From positions 3,043,502 to 3,107,501 of the forward strand of contig NC_087393.1 in the NCBI RefSeq assembly GCF_963675165.1: DNA of 64,000 nucleotides, read 5' to 3'. Of the stretch, positions 34,149-43,410 are shown piece by piece. The DNA is from Halichondria panicea (taxonomy: Eukaryota; Porifera; Demospongiae; Suberitida; Halichondriidae). Every line of letters starts with the position of its first letter. The stretch's first letter is position 1. The notes below the pieces were generated by a model. It was not told where the DNA came from and made no database searches. It saw only the letters and a program-made list of their open reading frames with translations. Position numbers and translations under genes: made by a program.

Positions 34149-34156
34149 AAAAGCCA
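34149..34156 (+). promoter_or_regulatory. TATA box
   Basis: The motif gtataaaagcc lies 55-60 bases upstream of the ATG at 34210. An initiator-like ttcagtc lies about 25-30 bases downstream of the TATA, which is the standard spacing for a core promoter. This supports transcription of the gene that follows. Confidence 0.7.
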
Positions 34157-34209
34157 GGTAGGGCAGTGCACTTTTCAGTCTACAAACCAGCAAGTTCTAC
34201 CCAGCAAGT

Positions 34210-36269
34210 ATGTCCAGCAGCATAAAGATCCGAATTCTCAACAAAACTCTCGACATCTCCTTCGATGAGGGAGATTGTGCGAAGGACATCTGTGCTAGTC
34301 TAAGCATCAAGGGCTACCCTGCGGACTTCCAGCTTGTCAGAGATGACAAGTTACCTCTGGACAAATGGGCACCTCTAGATCCCAAGCAAGTCTACAACTT
34401 CTTGCCCTCAACACCCAAGAAAACCACTGAACCAACTCAAGCCAGCCCAGCCATCCCTATCCAAGAACCAACTCAAGCCAGCCCAGCAACTCAAGCCAGC
34501 CCACCTCCTAACCCTGAACCCAGCCATCTCCAAGAAGCCAGCCAGCCCTATCCAAGAAACTCAAGCCCAAGTCGTGCCCAAAACTCCAGACAAACTGCGC
34601 ATCAGATACTCTTTCCTGGCCATATTGGTTAGCCCTGATACAAATGATTCCAGGGCTTCATAATGGTCATTCCACACCCTGGCACTTTGCATGTGAATCC
34701 TGGAAAATGACACTAACTATTGAACAAGAGTTAGAGTTAGACACCTACCTTTAAAAGTTTGCAGATGTAAGAGCATTACTGCTGTATTTCAAGTTGTGCA
34801 TACTTACACTACCTTACTTTTCACAGAGAGCCCAGTGAGAGCAGTGAACCCAGTGAGAGCAGTGAGAGCAGTGCAGCGTACCAGATCAACACAGTACGAA
34901 TATCAATTTTGATCGTTCCATTTGAAAGATCTCTTTCTAAGCTTTCAGAAAACCAGTAGGTAGACAAAGGTTTGGCTCTACCATGTGCTTGAAGAGCCAC
35001 CCGAAGGACCATCCCTTCATACTGCAGTTTTCAAGGTATATATGCTTGACTTCTTGTCTGTTCTTTTCATATCAGGCCTTTCTTTATCCATGCAGCTATC
35101 TTGGGAGTCTGTCAGGTGGCTCGAAGAGCATCAAGGTGCAGACAGAGGCCGCTGTGGATCTCGGCAAGTACCTGCACTTTGCCAACTCAGAGGTTGTGGA
35201 TCCGAACGAAATCGTCAACATGGTGCAAATAGAAAACTTTGTTAAGATGTTGGCTAAGTTGGGGATTGGGCCCAGTGGCCAGGTGTCAAAACTCAACATC
35301 ACATCTCAAGCCCAGACATTCTTGATTCACCGGTGAGTGTAGCTACATGTTGTGTACAAACAATGATATCTCATTTGCAGCTTGCCAAATGACCTCTCCA
35401 AAGCAGAGGAGACACTGATTGGAAGAGCCCATGTGTCCCAGACTAAGACGAACGGCCTGAAGAAGGGGCTGCGAAAGCAGCTGCTCCTTCTTTCCTCCAA
35501 GAAGAAGGAGTACGTGTCAAAACATCTAACCGCCCCAGACGACCTCATCAACTTCCTCCAGGCTGAGGGCACCCTGGAGGAAGTTTTGAAGGGAGGAGAC
35601 GAAGTCATGCTCAGATGGTAAGCCTTCTACATGTTAATAATTATGCATCTATCCAACCATAACAACCCAGGTTCCTAATATGCTACTTGGTATACACAAA
35701 TTTCCAGCGCCAGGGCGCAGTGACAAACATGACAATGGGGGAATTGAGAAGTGCAGAGGAGAAGAACAAGTTTCAGGTGGTGTCGGTGTGGGGGCACAAA
35801 ACGGCAACAGCCCATGGATCTGCTAGGATTGTGATGCCTGCAAAGGTATACGAGATCATCATGGAGCATTCACCACAAGGGGAGGATACGAACTTGGTAT
35901 TTACCACTGCCTCTGGGGGGAAGGTTACACACATGGCAGAAGAACTGACAAAGCTGGGGGACTCCTTTGGAAAGAAGTTTGATTTAAGAGTTGAACTAGT
36001 ACTTGTTTTAATCTGCTCTCACTTGCAACAAACTGCTGCAGATTACACCCACCCTGAATAGGAAGGCAATAGCAACACAAGTGGGCAGAGTGTGCAGTGA
36101 AGTGGAGGAAAGGCAAGTGGCCAAATTCATGACACACTCAGTGGATGTTGCCAGGGGAAGCTACCAACACCTGGCAACAACGGAGCAGGCAGTGTCCGTC
36201 TATACCTCACTCAACCAGACTGAAAAGGAACCACCAACAAAAAAGTTTCTTTTCTGCGGTAGGGTTTAG
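34210..36269 (+). CDS. Crypton-type tyrosine recombinase gene, multi-exon
   Basis: Four exons join in frame through canonical splice sites: 35096-35332, 35381-35617, 35671-35989 and 36042-36269 (stop at 36267). An upstream exon of about 34949-35035 (HPKDHPFILQFS) joins in frame to 35096. The first exon, 34210 to about 34630, starts MSSSIKIRILNKTLD, could be a ubiquitin-like fold, and is followed by Pro/Gln-rich repeats; its link to the rest is uncertain. Domains: N-terminal DNA-binding helices (VDLGKYLHF, LNITSQAQTFLIHR, TNGLKKGLRKQ), then the recombinase core with FQRQGAVTNMT (catalytic Arg), VWGHKTAT (beta-strand Lys), TLNRKAIATQV (second Arg box; the usual His is Thr) and FMTHSVDVARGSYQH (His and candidate nucleophile Tyr). 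Cryptons move as circles by site-specific recombination. This copy could be a mobile element or a domesticated gene. It is flanked by two family A MITEs and shows no stop or frameshift in the core. Confidence 0.7.
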
Positions 36270-36274
36270 TGTCC

Positions 36275-36383
36275 CTTAAAAAGGCACACCATACATCGGG
36301 TCAACCCCCTAAGGTCAAAGGACGTCATGGTCCCTTCAAACACGAAAGATGTCCCTAAAAAGTAAAAAGGACATAAATGCACC
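36275..36383 (+). repeat. Direct repeat shared with 37495-37600
   Basis: Words acaccatacatcg, ggtcaac, aaggtcaaagga-gtcatggtc and cttcaaacacgaaag occur here and again at 37497-37590 on the other side of MITEs A and G. The original sequence was probably a diverged tandem array split by the insertions. Confidence 0.75.
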
Positions 36384-36387
36384 TTAA

Positions 36388-36934
36388 GGCCCGGGTCAAA
36401 GTCTGAATTTAACACAATGTTTGCAACATACTATTTATGCTACATCAAGATGATTCAACATAAAGTTCAATGTTTTCTTTTTCCAAAAAAATAATTAGCT
36501 TAATTCAATTATGCTAATTAGCCCCATAAAATTAATGGTGATGACGTCATGCCACAAAAAGCGGCTATGAAGATGCTAAGATCAAGCAAGGCTAGATGAA
36601 CGCTAGGTACTGTATCAGGAGAGTAGCAGTTGGGGAGAGTAGCAGTTACTGTATTCTTGAGATACACAACATAGCCTACCTCTAGGGTGGCCAGTATAGC
36701 TAAGACAATTTTGCACATATTGACTCCCCACTTGGATCTTTTGAGGGCCTTGCTTAACCCAGCCGCTTTTGTTGCTAAAGATATTGTATAATAGTTCCAG
36801 CAGCTAGCTAGGCAAACACATTGACTCATGACGTCACATGCACTGATAAAGATTATGAATCTCATTAACACTACATAATCTACACAATCTAGGGTAATGA
36901 ATAAAATTAATGCTATCAGTACAAGGCCCAGGCC
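36388..36934. mobile_element. MITE family A (547 bp, uninterrupted)
   Basis: Begins GGCCCGGGTC and ends GGCCCAGGCC, with TTAA at both sides (36384-36387, 36935-36938). It contains the landmark aattagcttaattcaattat and gtgatgacgtcatgcca with a perfect CRE-type TGACGTCA. This copy lacks both family B insertions and shows the empty site (gctaaagatattgtataata). The TTAA target suggests a piggyBac-type (or Kolobok-type) mobiliser; a 2-bp TA duplication cannot be excluded because the ends are palindromic there. Confidence 0.85.
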
Positions 36935-36943
36935 TTAAGTGCA

Positions 36944-37490
36944 CTCAGGTATATTAAGGACTGGGACCTTCAATTATTGCTGAATCAGCTAAAACGCAGC
37001 CACGCCCACGATTTTTAATATGTTTTGTGTGTAAAAATTTTTTGCAGCTACTGATCTTTTTTAGTTCTAAAAACGGTGTTCTAAACCTTCCTTTTAGCTC
37101 TTAATTCTTAGTGTAGTAGGTAGTTCAAAGGCTTAAGCAGACATATCTGCTGGGAGAGAGCATCATGTTCTATTTAGAGTAAGTTATTAGCCTATAAAAA
37201 TAAAAATGTCACTTATTGTCAGCTGTAAGACTAAGTTTTGTGCAAAATCTCACCTTTGGCCAAAGAAGTGGCTCTCTCCCAGCAGATATGTCTGCTTAAG
37301 CCTTTGAACTACCTACTACACTAAGAATTAAGAGCTAAAAGGAAGGTTTAGAACACCGTTTTTAGAACTAAAAAAGATCAGTAGCTGCACAAAATTTTTA
37401 CACACAAAACATATTAAAAATCGTGGGCGTGGCTGCGTTTTAGCTGATTCAGCAATAATTGAAGGTCCCAGTCCTTAATATATACCTGAG
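36944..37490. mobile_element. MITE family G, long foldback
   Basis: Arms 36944-37161 and 37271-37490 are near-perfect reverse complements over about 218 bp around a 109-bp loop. The ends are CTCAGGTATATTAAGGACTG and its complement. Flanking bases are CA on both sides, so the target duplication is at most 2 bp. The second copy at 48661-49324 shares the terminal 25 bp and the ttcagcaataattgaaggtc stretch on its right side. No protein is encoded; a transcript would form a long hairpin. Confidence 0.9.
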
Positions 37491-37494
37491 CATG

Positions 37495-37995
37495 GAGACA
37501 CCATACATCGTGGCGAAGCAGAATACTCACTAGGTCAACCTCCAAAGGTCAAAGGATGTCATGGTCGCTTCAAACACGAAAGGGACCGAATGTCCCAATT
37601 CTAAACTAAGCCACGTACAGACAAGGTACAAAGTTCAAACGACTCCTGGGGTCTAACGGTCAGAGTTCCTTTAAACCAAAAACTGCTGAAAGAGCATTCC
37701 CTGATGGTTGTCAACAGCCAGGGTTGCGTCGACTTACAGACTTGTGACAAAACTCCATGTAATGGTTTTTAAGTGCTTTAACAAAAAAGGGACCCAAATC
37801 CAAAGCAAGAAGCTTCAGATCACTTCACCCTGATGGTTTTTAAAAAGGACATTCTAACCCTAGGGTGTCCCAAAACCAAACCAGGAACAAGACAAAGGGT
37901 TCAGGCCACTCACATAGATGTACCCTGAGGGTTTTCAGAAGCCAGGGTAACAAAAACGGGGCAGTAACCAAACTAAAGCCCTGTTTACACGCAGC
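37495..37995 (+). repeat. Diverged tandem repeat array
   Basis: Successive degenerate units carry caaa-ggtca, accctgatggtttt / accctgagggttttc, acaaaa-gg and agaagc words at roughly 75-100 base spacing. It continues the array seen at 36275-36383. Frames crossing it are not credible genes. Confidence 0.55.
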
Positions 37996-38580
37996 ATCTA
38001 ATGCGCATTGTAAAGCGAAACCGGCGTACGTAAACCGCCTACCTGATGTGGTTTGAAGCCGGATCAATGCGGTAGTGTAAACAGCATTCATTTGTGGTAT
38101 AAGAAGTTGTATAGTTGTATAAGAGAGGAACAGAGGCTTGAGATAAAAACAGTAATAGCTATCTGGGGAATGTAGGGCTGGATTCAATGTAGGGTAAAAA
38201 TTAAGAACTTAAAAACAAACTAAACTTAAAAACAAACTACAAAAAGTAAAGGACGGTAACAAAAGGACGGTAACAATAAAACATGCAAGTTTTATGATAG
38301 GATTCTGGGGCACCGACCAGCCTCCGCTCACCAGCTCTGAGGTGAAGGAAGAGGTCGTGGACGGTTGGAGGATACAGACGGTACAAAGTTATAATTGATG
38401 CACTTAACTTTCTCCAAAATTGTATCTGTACAATTTGAGGCAGATTTCAAATTTGGTTTTAGAGTCGCCCACAAAAATTTACATTTTTTTGTGGCCGATG
38501 ACATCATCAATTACGCGCGGTGACGTCGTCGCCACGGTAACAAATAAATTTTTTGGTAGTGAAATTTCAAGATTCTTTTG
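37996..38580. other. No recognisable gene
   Basis: No gene supported. Near 38490-38540 there is a patch with gatgacatcatcaatta and gcggtgacgtcgtcgcc, two CRE-like half sites upstream of the small ORF at 38590, which could be a promoter. This is inference only. Confidence 0.4.
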
Positions 38581-38589
38581 TCTGTGAAC

Positions 38590-38853
38590 AGCATGCCTAG
38601 GAAAAGCAAGAGAGCTGGTGCCAAGAAGAGAAGACAATCTCTGGCTAGCTCCTCTCAAGACACCTCATTACTAGATACATCACTTGATAGAACAGCATCC
38701 CTGGATACATCACTTGATACCACACTTGATAGCTCAGCATTTCTTGAATCAGACATTTCAGATAGCTCAGGGTGTGAGGATGATAGCGAGGATGCCGCAC
38801 AATACTTCAAGACTTTAGCTACTTGTCGAAATGGTGTTTCTGCATGCAGTTAA
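38590..38853 (+). CDS. Small acidic/Ser-rich ORF, possibly a truncated gene start
   Basis: Starts MPRKSKRAGAKKRRQSLASS, a strongly basic nuclear-type N-terminus. It then has SLDTSLD-type short repeats and an acidic ESDISDSSGCEDDSEDAA stretch, and stops at 38853. The composition suggests a genuine coding start and not random sequence. The DIRS element begins 160 bases downstream, so the gene may have been cut by that insertion, or this may be the first exon of another element. No family recognised. Confidence 0.35.
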   Translation, partial: SMPRKSKRAGAKKRRQSLASSSQDTSLLDTSLDRTASLDTSLDTTLDSSAFLESDISDSSGCEDDSEDAAQYFKTLATCRNGVSACS

Positions 38854-39012
38854 CAGAAGCTGCCAAATTATCAGCAGGTGAAAGTGATAGAACCATGTCA
38901 TTAATTACAAAGGGAAGCTTGCACACACAAAGCAAGGTCGAAAGGGAATTTTGTGGAATTCGGAAATGAGCACATGGCCAGCGTGCTCATCAGTGAAAGG
39001 AAAGCCAAATAT

Positions 39013-39091
39013 GAAAGTGCATCCTGCCCACGTTGTCCACGTGGTATTCACACTATAAAAGTCGCGCATCCCTCATAATCATCGGCCTTTT
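39013..39091 (+). repeat. DIRS left inverted terminal repeat
   Basis: About 80 bp, running from gaaagtgcatcctgcccacg through cacactataaaagtcgcgc to atcatcggcctttt. It is the reverse complement of 50560-50639 with few mismatches. It includes an actataaaag TATA motif near 39052-39061, reading away from the recombinase gene. Confidence 0.9.
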
Positions 39092-39120
39092 GAAAGCCTC
39101 GGCAATTAAGTTATAGTTAT

Positions 39121-39222
39121 TGACTGGTTGACTAGTAATTATGGCTTATAAACAACCAATGCCGAGGGCACAGCCCGAGGCTGAGGTTGTTTATAAACCA
39201 TAATTACTAGGCAACCAGTCAA
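39121..39222. repeat. Short inverted repeat next to DIRS end
   Basis: gactggttgactagtaatta with ggcttataaacaacc (39122-39157) pairs with ggttgtttataaaccataat with tactaggcaaccagtc (39185-39220). The loop also contains an inverted ccgagg/cctcgg-like word. It is probably a very small MITE inserted between the terminal repeat and the recombinase gene. Confidence 0.75.
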
Positions 39223-39224
39223 CT

Positions 39225-39795
39225 GATTTATTTACTGCAAAAACAGCAAAACAGTCATTTGAACATCAGTGGAGACAGTCAAACTTGCTCTCACAGCCTC
39301 AGAATTATGCAGTTAGAACAGTTACAGGCATAGAACTAGCAGTACTACTGTGGAGCTACATGAGCTAGCTAAGTTCAGCTAGCTGGAAGCCATGCATAAA
39401 CTTTGACCAGACCCGCCCACCACTAAATGCAGCTGCGAGGTTTGTACATGTAGCTAGCTAGCTAGCTAGCTACCTGTACTGTAGCTCTGAACTAGTCTGT
39501 TATTGTCAACAACACCACAGTCTACTTCTACTTCTGAGCCACAGCCTTGACTACTGAGAAAGCACAGAGCAAGAATTTGACTACAGGCTTCAGCTAGTTC
39601 AGTTCAATACTGTCAAGCTTACACAACATTTTTGAATTTTATTGTGTGCAATGTACCAAATTTTGTCAAGATGCATCATATCAATTCAAATCTGCTGAGG
39701 AAGTAGATTATAAGAATAGTGCCTGGGGGAAGTAATTATATAATATAATTACTGGACATCACCTAGGATACGGACTGAATCAGTAAATAATACTT
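39225..39795. other. No recognisable gene
   Basis: Sequence between the DIRS left end and the recombinase stop. A tagctagctagctagctagc run lies near 39452. It is not recognisably DIRS, so another insertion is likely here. Confidence 0.4.
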
Positions 39796-39829
39796 ATATA
39801 ATCATAGGGTGGCGTTGGGTGGGTGATTG

Positions 39830-40800
39830 ATATGCTCGACTTCACATTCCTCATATAATCCAGAATAGCTGGCGCCCACTTCATGGGCTGAGCCATTCTG
39901 TAATTATACTTCAGAATGCTCCGTCTCAATGTGGTTCTTTGTAGCTCATACCCTATTCTGTAGAGAGCACCGCAGTGCCAAAACTTACATCTCTGGAAGG
40001 TTTGTAATAGAACTTCTGGAAAATACCCTCTGAGCTCCAGTCTGCAGTCTGCAGCTTGTAGAATCTCTGCTACAGTGATACCCGCAGATACTGCCGCTGT
40101 GGCAGATGCTGCTCTTGTCGAATGCCCTTTAAATATAGAGATATTCACCCCTGATTTTTGCAGGGCCATCTTGAGCCATCGAGCGACTGAAGATGGAGCA
40201 ATCGGCTTATGTGGTTTTACTACGGCTAAAAGGAGTTTTTGCTCGCCGTCGGACGTCCTGACCCCACTTGTAGCAGCTTTAAGGGTTGTTACCGGACATA
40301 CAATGGATTTCTGGTCGAATTTTGGGAAGAAGAACTCTGTTCTTACTTTTCCTGGTCTGTCTTGCTTCGCAAGGCCACTTGATTGAAAACACACTCCCTC
40401 TGGGAGATAGCGACGAAAACAAAGGTCCAGTTGCGCCAGGTCACTAGAGCGCATTGGACATAGTAGCATGGTAACCTTTCAGATAGGTCCGCTATGGACA
40501 AAGAATCATTGGGACCCAGATTCTCCATCCATCTCCATCTCAACACCTGGGCTACATCCCATATGGTTTCATAGCGAGGTTTTGGGGGACGTGAGTTAAA
40601 CGCTCCTTTCAGGATACGACTAATCAAAGGGTGTTGGCCCACGCTGCATCCCTCTATTTCTGTATGGACTGAAGAGATTGCCGAGCAATATGCATTGAGG
40701 GATCGGTACTCGTATCCTTTCTGGAAAAGATCTGCTAGGAAGTTTGCCACTTCGCTTATAGGTCCTGAAATGGGATCAGTAGACCTTTGGTTACACCAGC
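39830..40800 (-). pseudogene. DIRS tyrosine recombinase (YR), frameshifted
   Basis: Two overlapping minus-strand frames give the YR domain. The upstream frame has FNKWVCWC and SEVANFLADLFQKGYEYRSL (N-terminal core-binding), SVGQHPLISRILKGAFNSRP and PRYETIWDV. The downstream frame has MRSSDLAQLDL (first catalytic Arg), FFFPKFDQKS, FKGHSTRAASATAAVSAGI (HxxR box) and ILQAAD. Directly after ILQAAD a 7-bp tandem duplication (gcagact doubled near 40046) moves the frame, so the segment with the nucleophilic Tyr (QKFYYKPS in another frame) is lost from the main frame. A second frameshift near 40465 separates the halves. The enzyme would join circular cDNA to the genome; this copy is inactive. Confidence 0.85.
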
Positions 40801-41166
40801 AAACCCACTTGTTGAATACTCTGTGCAGTTAAGGCCTGGGTCAGGCACTGATAAGATTAATTTTATTCATCGCCTACATTTTATGTAGATGGTGTAGATT
40901 ATGTAGTGTTAATGAGATTCATAATGTTTATTAATGTTATTCATTGCACATGACGTCATAAGGTCAATGTATTTGCTTAGCTAGCTGCTAGAACTATTAT
41001 AGATTATCTTTGGCAACAAATACGGCGGACTTAAACAAGGTAAGAGTAGCTGTTTAGGCCCTCAAAAGATAGAGTATGTTGTTATGATTATGTTTCCTTG
41101 ATGGGAAGTAAAAATGTCCAAAACTTTCTTAGCTATGCTAGCTTCTTTAGCTCTGACAGCCACCCT

Positions 41167-41345
41167 TGTTGGACAATTTCATTGGCTATCTATTTATAGT
41201 TTACTGTCAGTACGTAATGTTACGTATGCCATGTGCGTTGAGAAGTATCTCACTGTGAAAATCGAAATAAGTGTTAACGTTTGAACTATCTAATATAATC
41301 CTAGTCAGCAGTAGCACCTCAGTGCATGGAATAGCTCATATTACA
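41167..41345 (+). repeat. 5' LTR of BEL/Pao copy 2
   Basis: Starts TGTTGGACAATTTC and ends ATATTACA. It lacks the ctctctccga word near its end that the other LTRs keep. Confidence 0.9.
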
Positions 41346-41362
41346 TGGTCCTTCGAGCCGGA
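41346..41362 (+). promoter_or_regulatory. Primer-binding site, tRNA-Tyr type
   Basis: TGGTCCTTCGAGCCGGA, identical to the site of copy 1 and complementary to the tRNA-Tyr 3' end. Confidence 0.8.
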
Positions 41363-41377
41363 TCGAGCTACTAAGCT

Positions 41378-43410
41378 GTGAAGAGCCGTTTAGAGAAACT
41401 TCCAAAATTGAAGAACGTGACCTCCAATGGCGGAAGAACTAACACGCGGAAGAGGAGAGTGAGAGGCGGCCACAAGGCGTCCGCCACTAGGATAATGACG
41501 AGAGTAGAGGAGATGCTGAGCTCTGGAGATGAACCACAACGAGCTGTGTTGAACCAGTTAAGCATGAGCCTCAAGGAGAAGCTGGAGGAGATTAAGCTAC
41601 TGGATGCTGAGATTCTGACGCTTGTGACGCTTGTGGGAGATGATGAACTGGAGGATGAGATTGGGCGAGCTGACAACTACAAGGAGCGTGTCTACGCCAG
41701 CCTGATCGAGATTGAGGCTCCAGTGACATCTCGGGTCCCTGCAAGGACTACACCTGCAATGGGCTATGCCAGCAGTAAGGTCAGACTACCTAAATTATTG
41801 ATTAAGCCTTTCAATGGGATTTTAACTCAATGGACTCCCTTTTGGGACTCGTATCGTATAAGTGTGCAATTCATGAGAACCCCGAGCTTTCAAAGGTTGA
41901 TAAGTTTAATTATTTGAGGTCTATGGTGTCTAATACGGCCCTCGAGGCAATATCTGGTTTGACCCTCACAGATGCTAATTATGACGAAGTGATCGATCTA
42001 TTGCAAAAGCGATTTGGTAATAAACAACTTATCATAAATAAACACATGGAGCAATTGCTACATGTCGATGGGGTGGCCTCCCAGAATGATACCAAAGGGA
42101 TCAGACAATTATACGATGTGATCGAATCGAACGTACGAAGCCTCAAATCGTTAGGGGTCAGTGCCGAGTCGTATGGATCGTTGTTATCATCTGTTTTAAT
42201 GAGTAAGCTACCGTCCGAATTGAGATTAATCGCTAGTCGAAAGTTTGGAGACAGTGAAAGTTGGGATTTTACAGAGCTATTGGGTGTAATTGAAGAGGAG
42301 GTTCAGGCTCGAGAACAGTCGACAACACGGGCGAATTCTGAACCCACACGGGGAACTGAAACCCGTCGACCAAAGGAACACCCGACTGGAGCGGCACTAT
42401 TTACCGAGACCACCACACTCAAATGCTGCTTTTGTGAACGAGAGCATGCTTCGCAAGATTGTCGAACGGTTGCAAGCATTGAGTCTCGTCGCGAGGTTAT
42501 CAGAAGAACTGGTAGATGCTACATATGTCTTGGAAAGGGGCATGTGTCCCGGAACTGCCGCAGCCGAATCAAGTGTCGTAGTTACAAAGGAAGGCATCAT
42601 GTCGCGATATGTTCAGGCCAACCTAGGCGAAAGGCACCAGAAAACAAACAACAGGAATCACCTCGTACAGGAGGGCTCGACCCTGAAGCCCCCCCTTTCC
42701 AGCTACCAAAAACGGGATTATTATGGACGTATTCTAGTACACCTGTACTTCTTCGAACAGCAAGAGCCACTGCATACAATCCAGACTGTCCGTCAACCTC
42801 TTTGAGTGTTCGAATGGTGATGGATACTGGCAGCCAGAGATCATACATTACAAACAGTGCGAGGAGCCGACTCGAGTTGACCGCTGCAGGAGAACAACGT
42901 ATGACTATCATGACATTTGGGTCCGCCCAGAATGGTGACAGTGTCTGTGAATATGTAAAACTAGGGCTCAAGCTGAAGAATGGGGAGACGCAAAGTCTCT
43001 CACTGTTCACTGTACCTACGATCTGTGAGCCATTAAAGCCTCATCCCCTCGTTGACTATAGAAGGACATATCCACACTTGAGTGGATTAGAGTTTGCTGA
43101 CGATCCGGAAGACGCTGAGACAATCCATGTGGATATGCTAGTTGGGTCTGATCACTATTGGGACCTCGTAACCGGAGCACTGCAGAGAGGAACAAACGGG
43201 CCAGTTGCCATCGAAACGAGACTCGGATGGGTTCTCTCTGGTCCTATTTCCACTCCGAGTATGGATTCTCACGGTTTAATAACACATTCGCTGCACATCA
43301 CTTGTGAAGGATTTGAGGAAAAGATGCTGAATGACACGATGAGATCGTTTTGGGAACTGGAATCCCAAACACAGATCGATCACTGTACGATAAACTTCGT
43401 GACACAATAG
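41378..43410 (+). pseudogene. BEL/Pao gag and protease region
   Basis: The start MKSRLEKLPKLKNV opens a gag frame with a coiled coil (MSLKEKLEEIKLLDAEILTL, then a 9-bp in-frame duplication tgacgcttg). A 5-bp duplication (cgtat, near 41852) shifts the frame, and gag resumes in another frame with YKCAIHENPELSKVDKFNYL, zinc knuckles CCFCEREHASQDC (42428) and CYICLGKGHVSRNC (42518), and the aspartic protease motif DTGSQRSYI (42822). The frame ends at 43410 after an 11-base loss near 43365 that copy 1 does not have. Confidence 0.85.
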
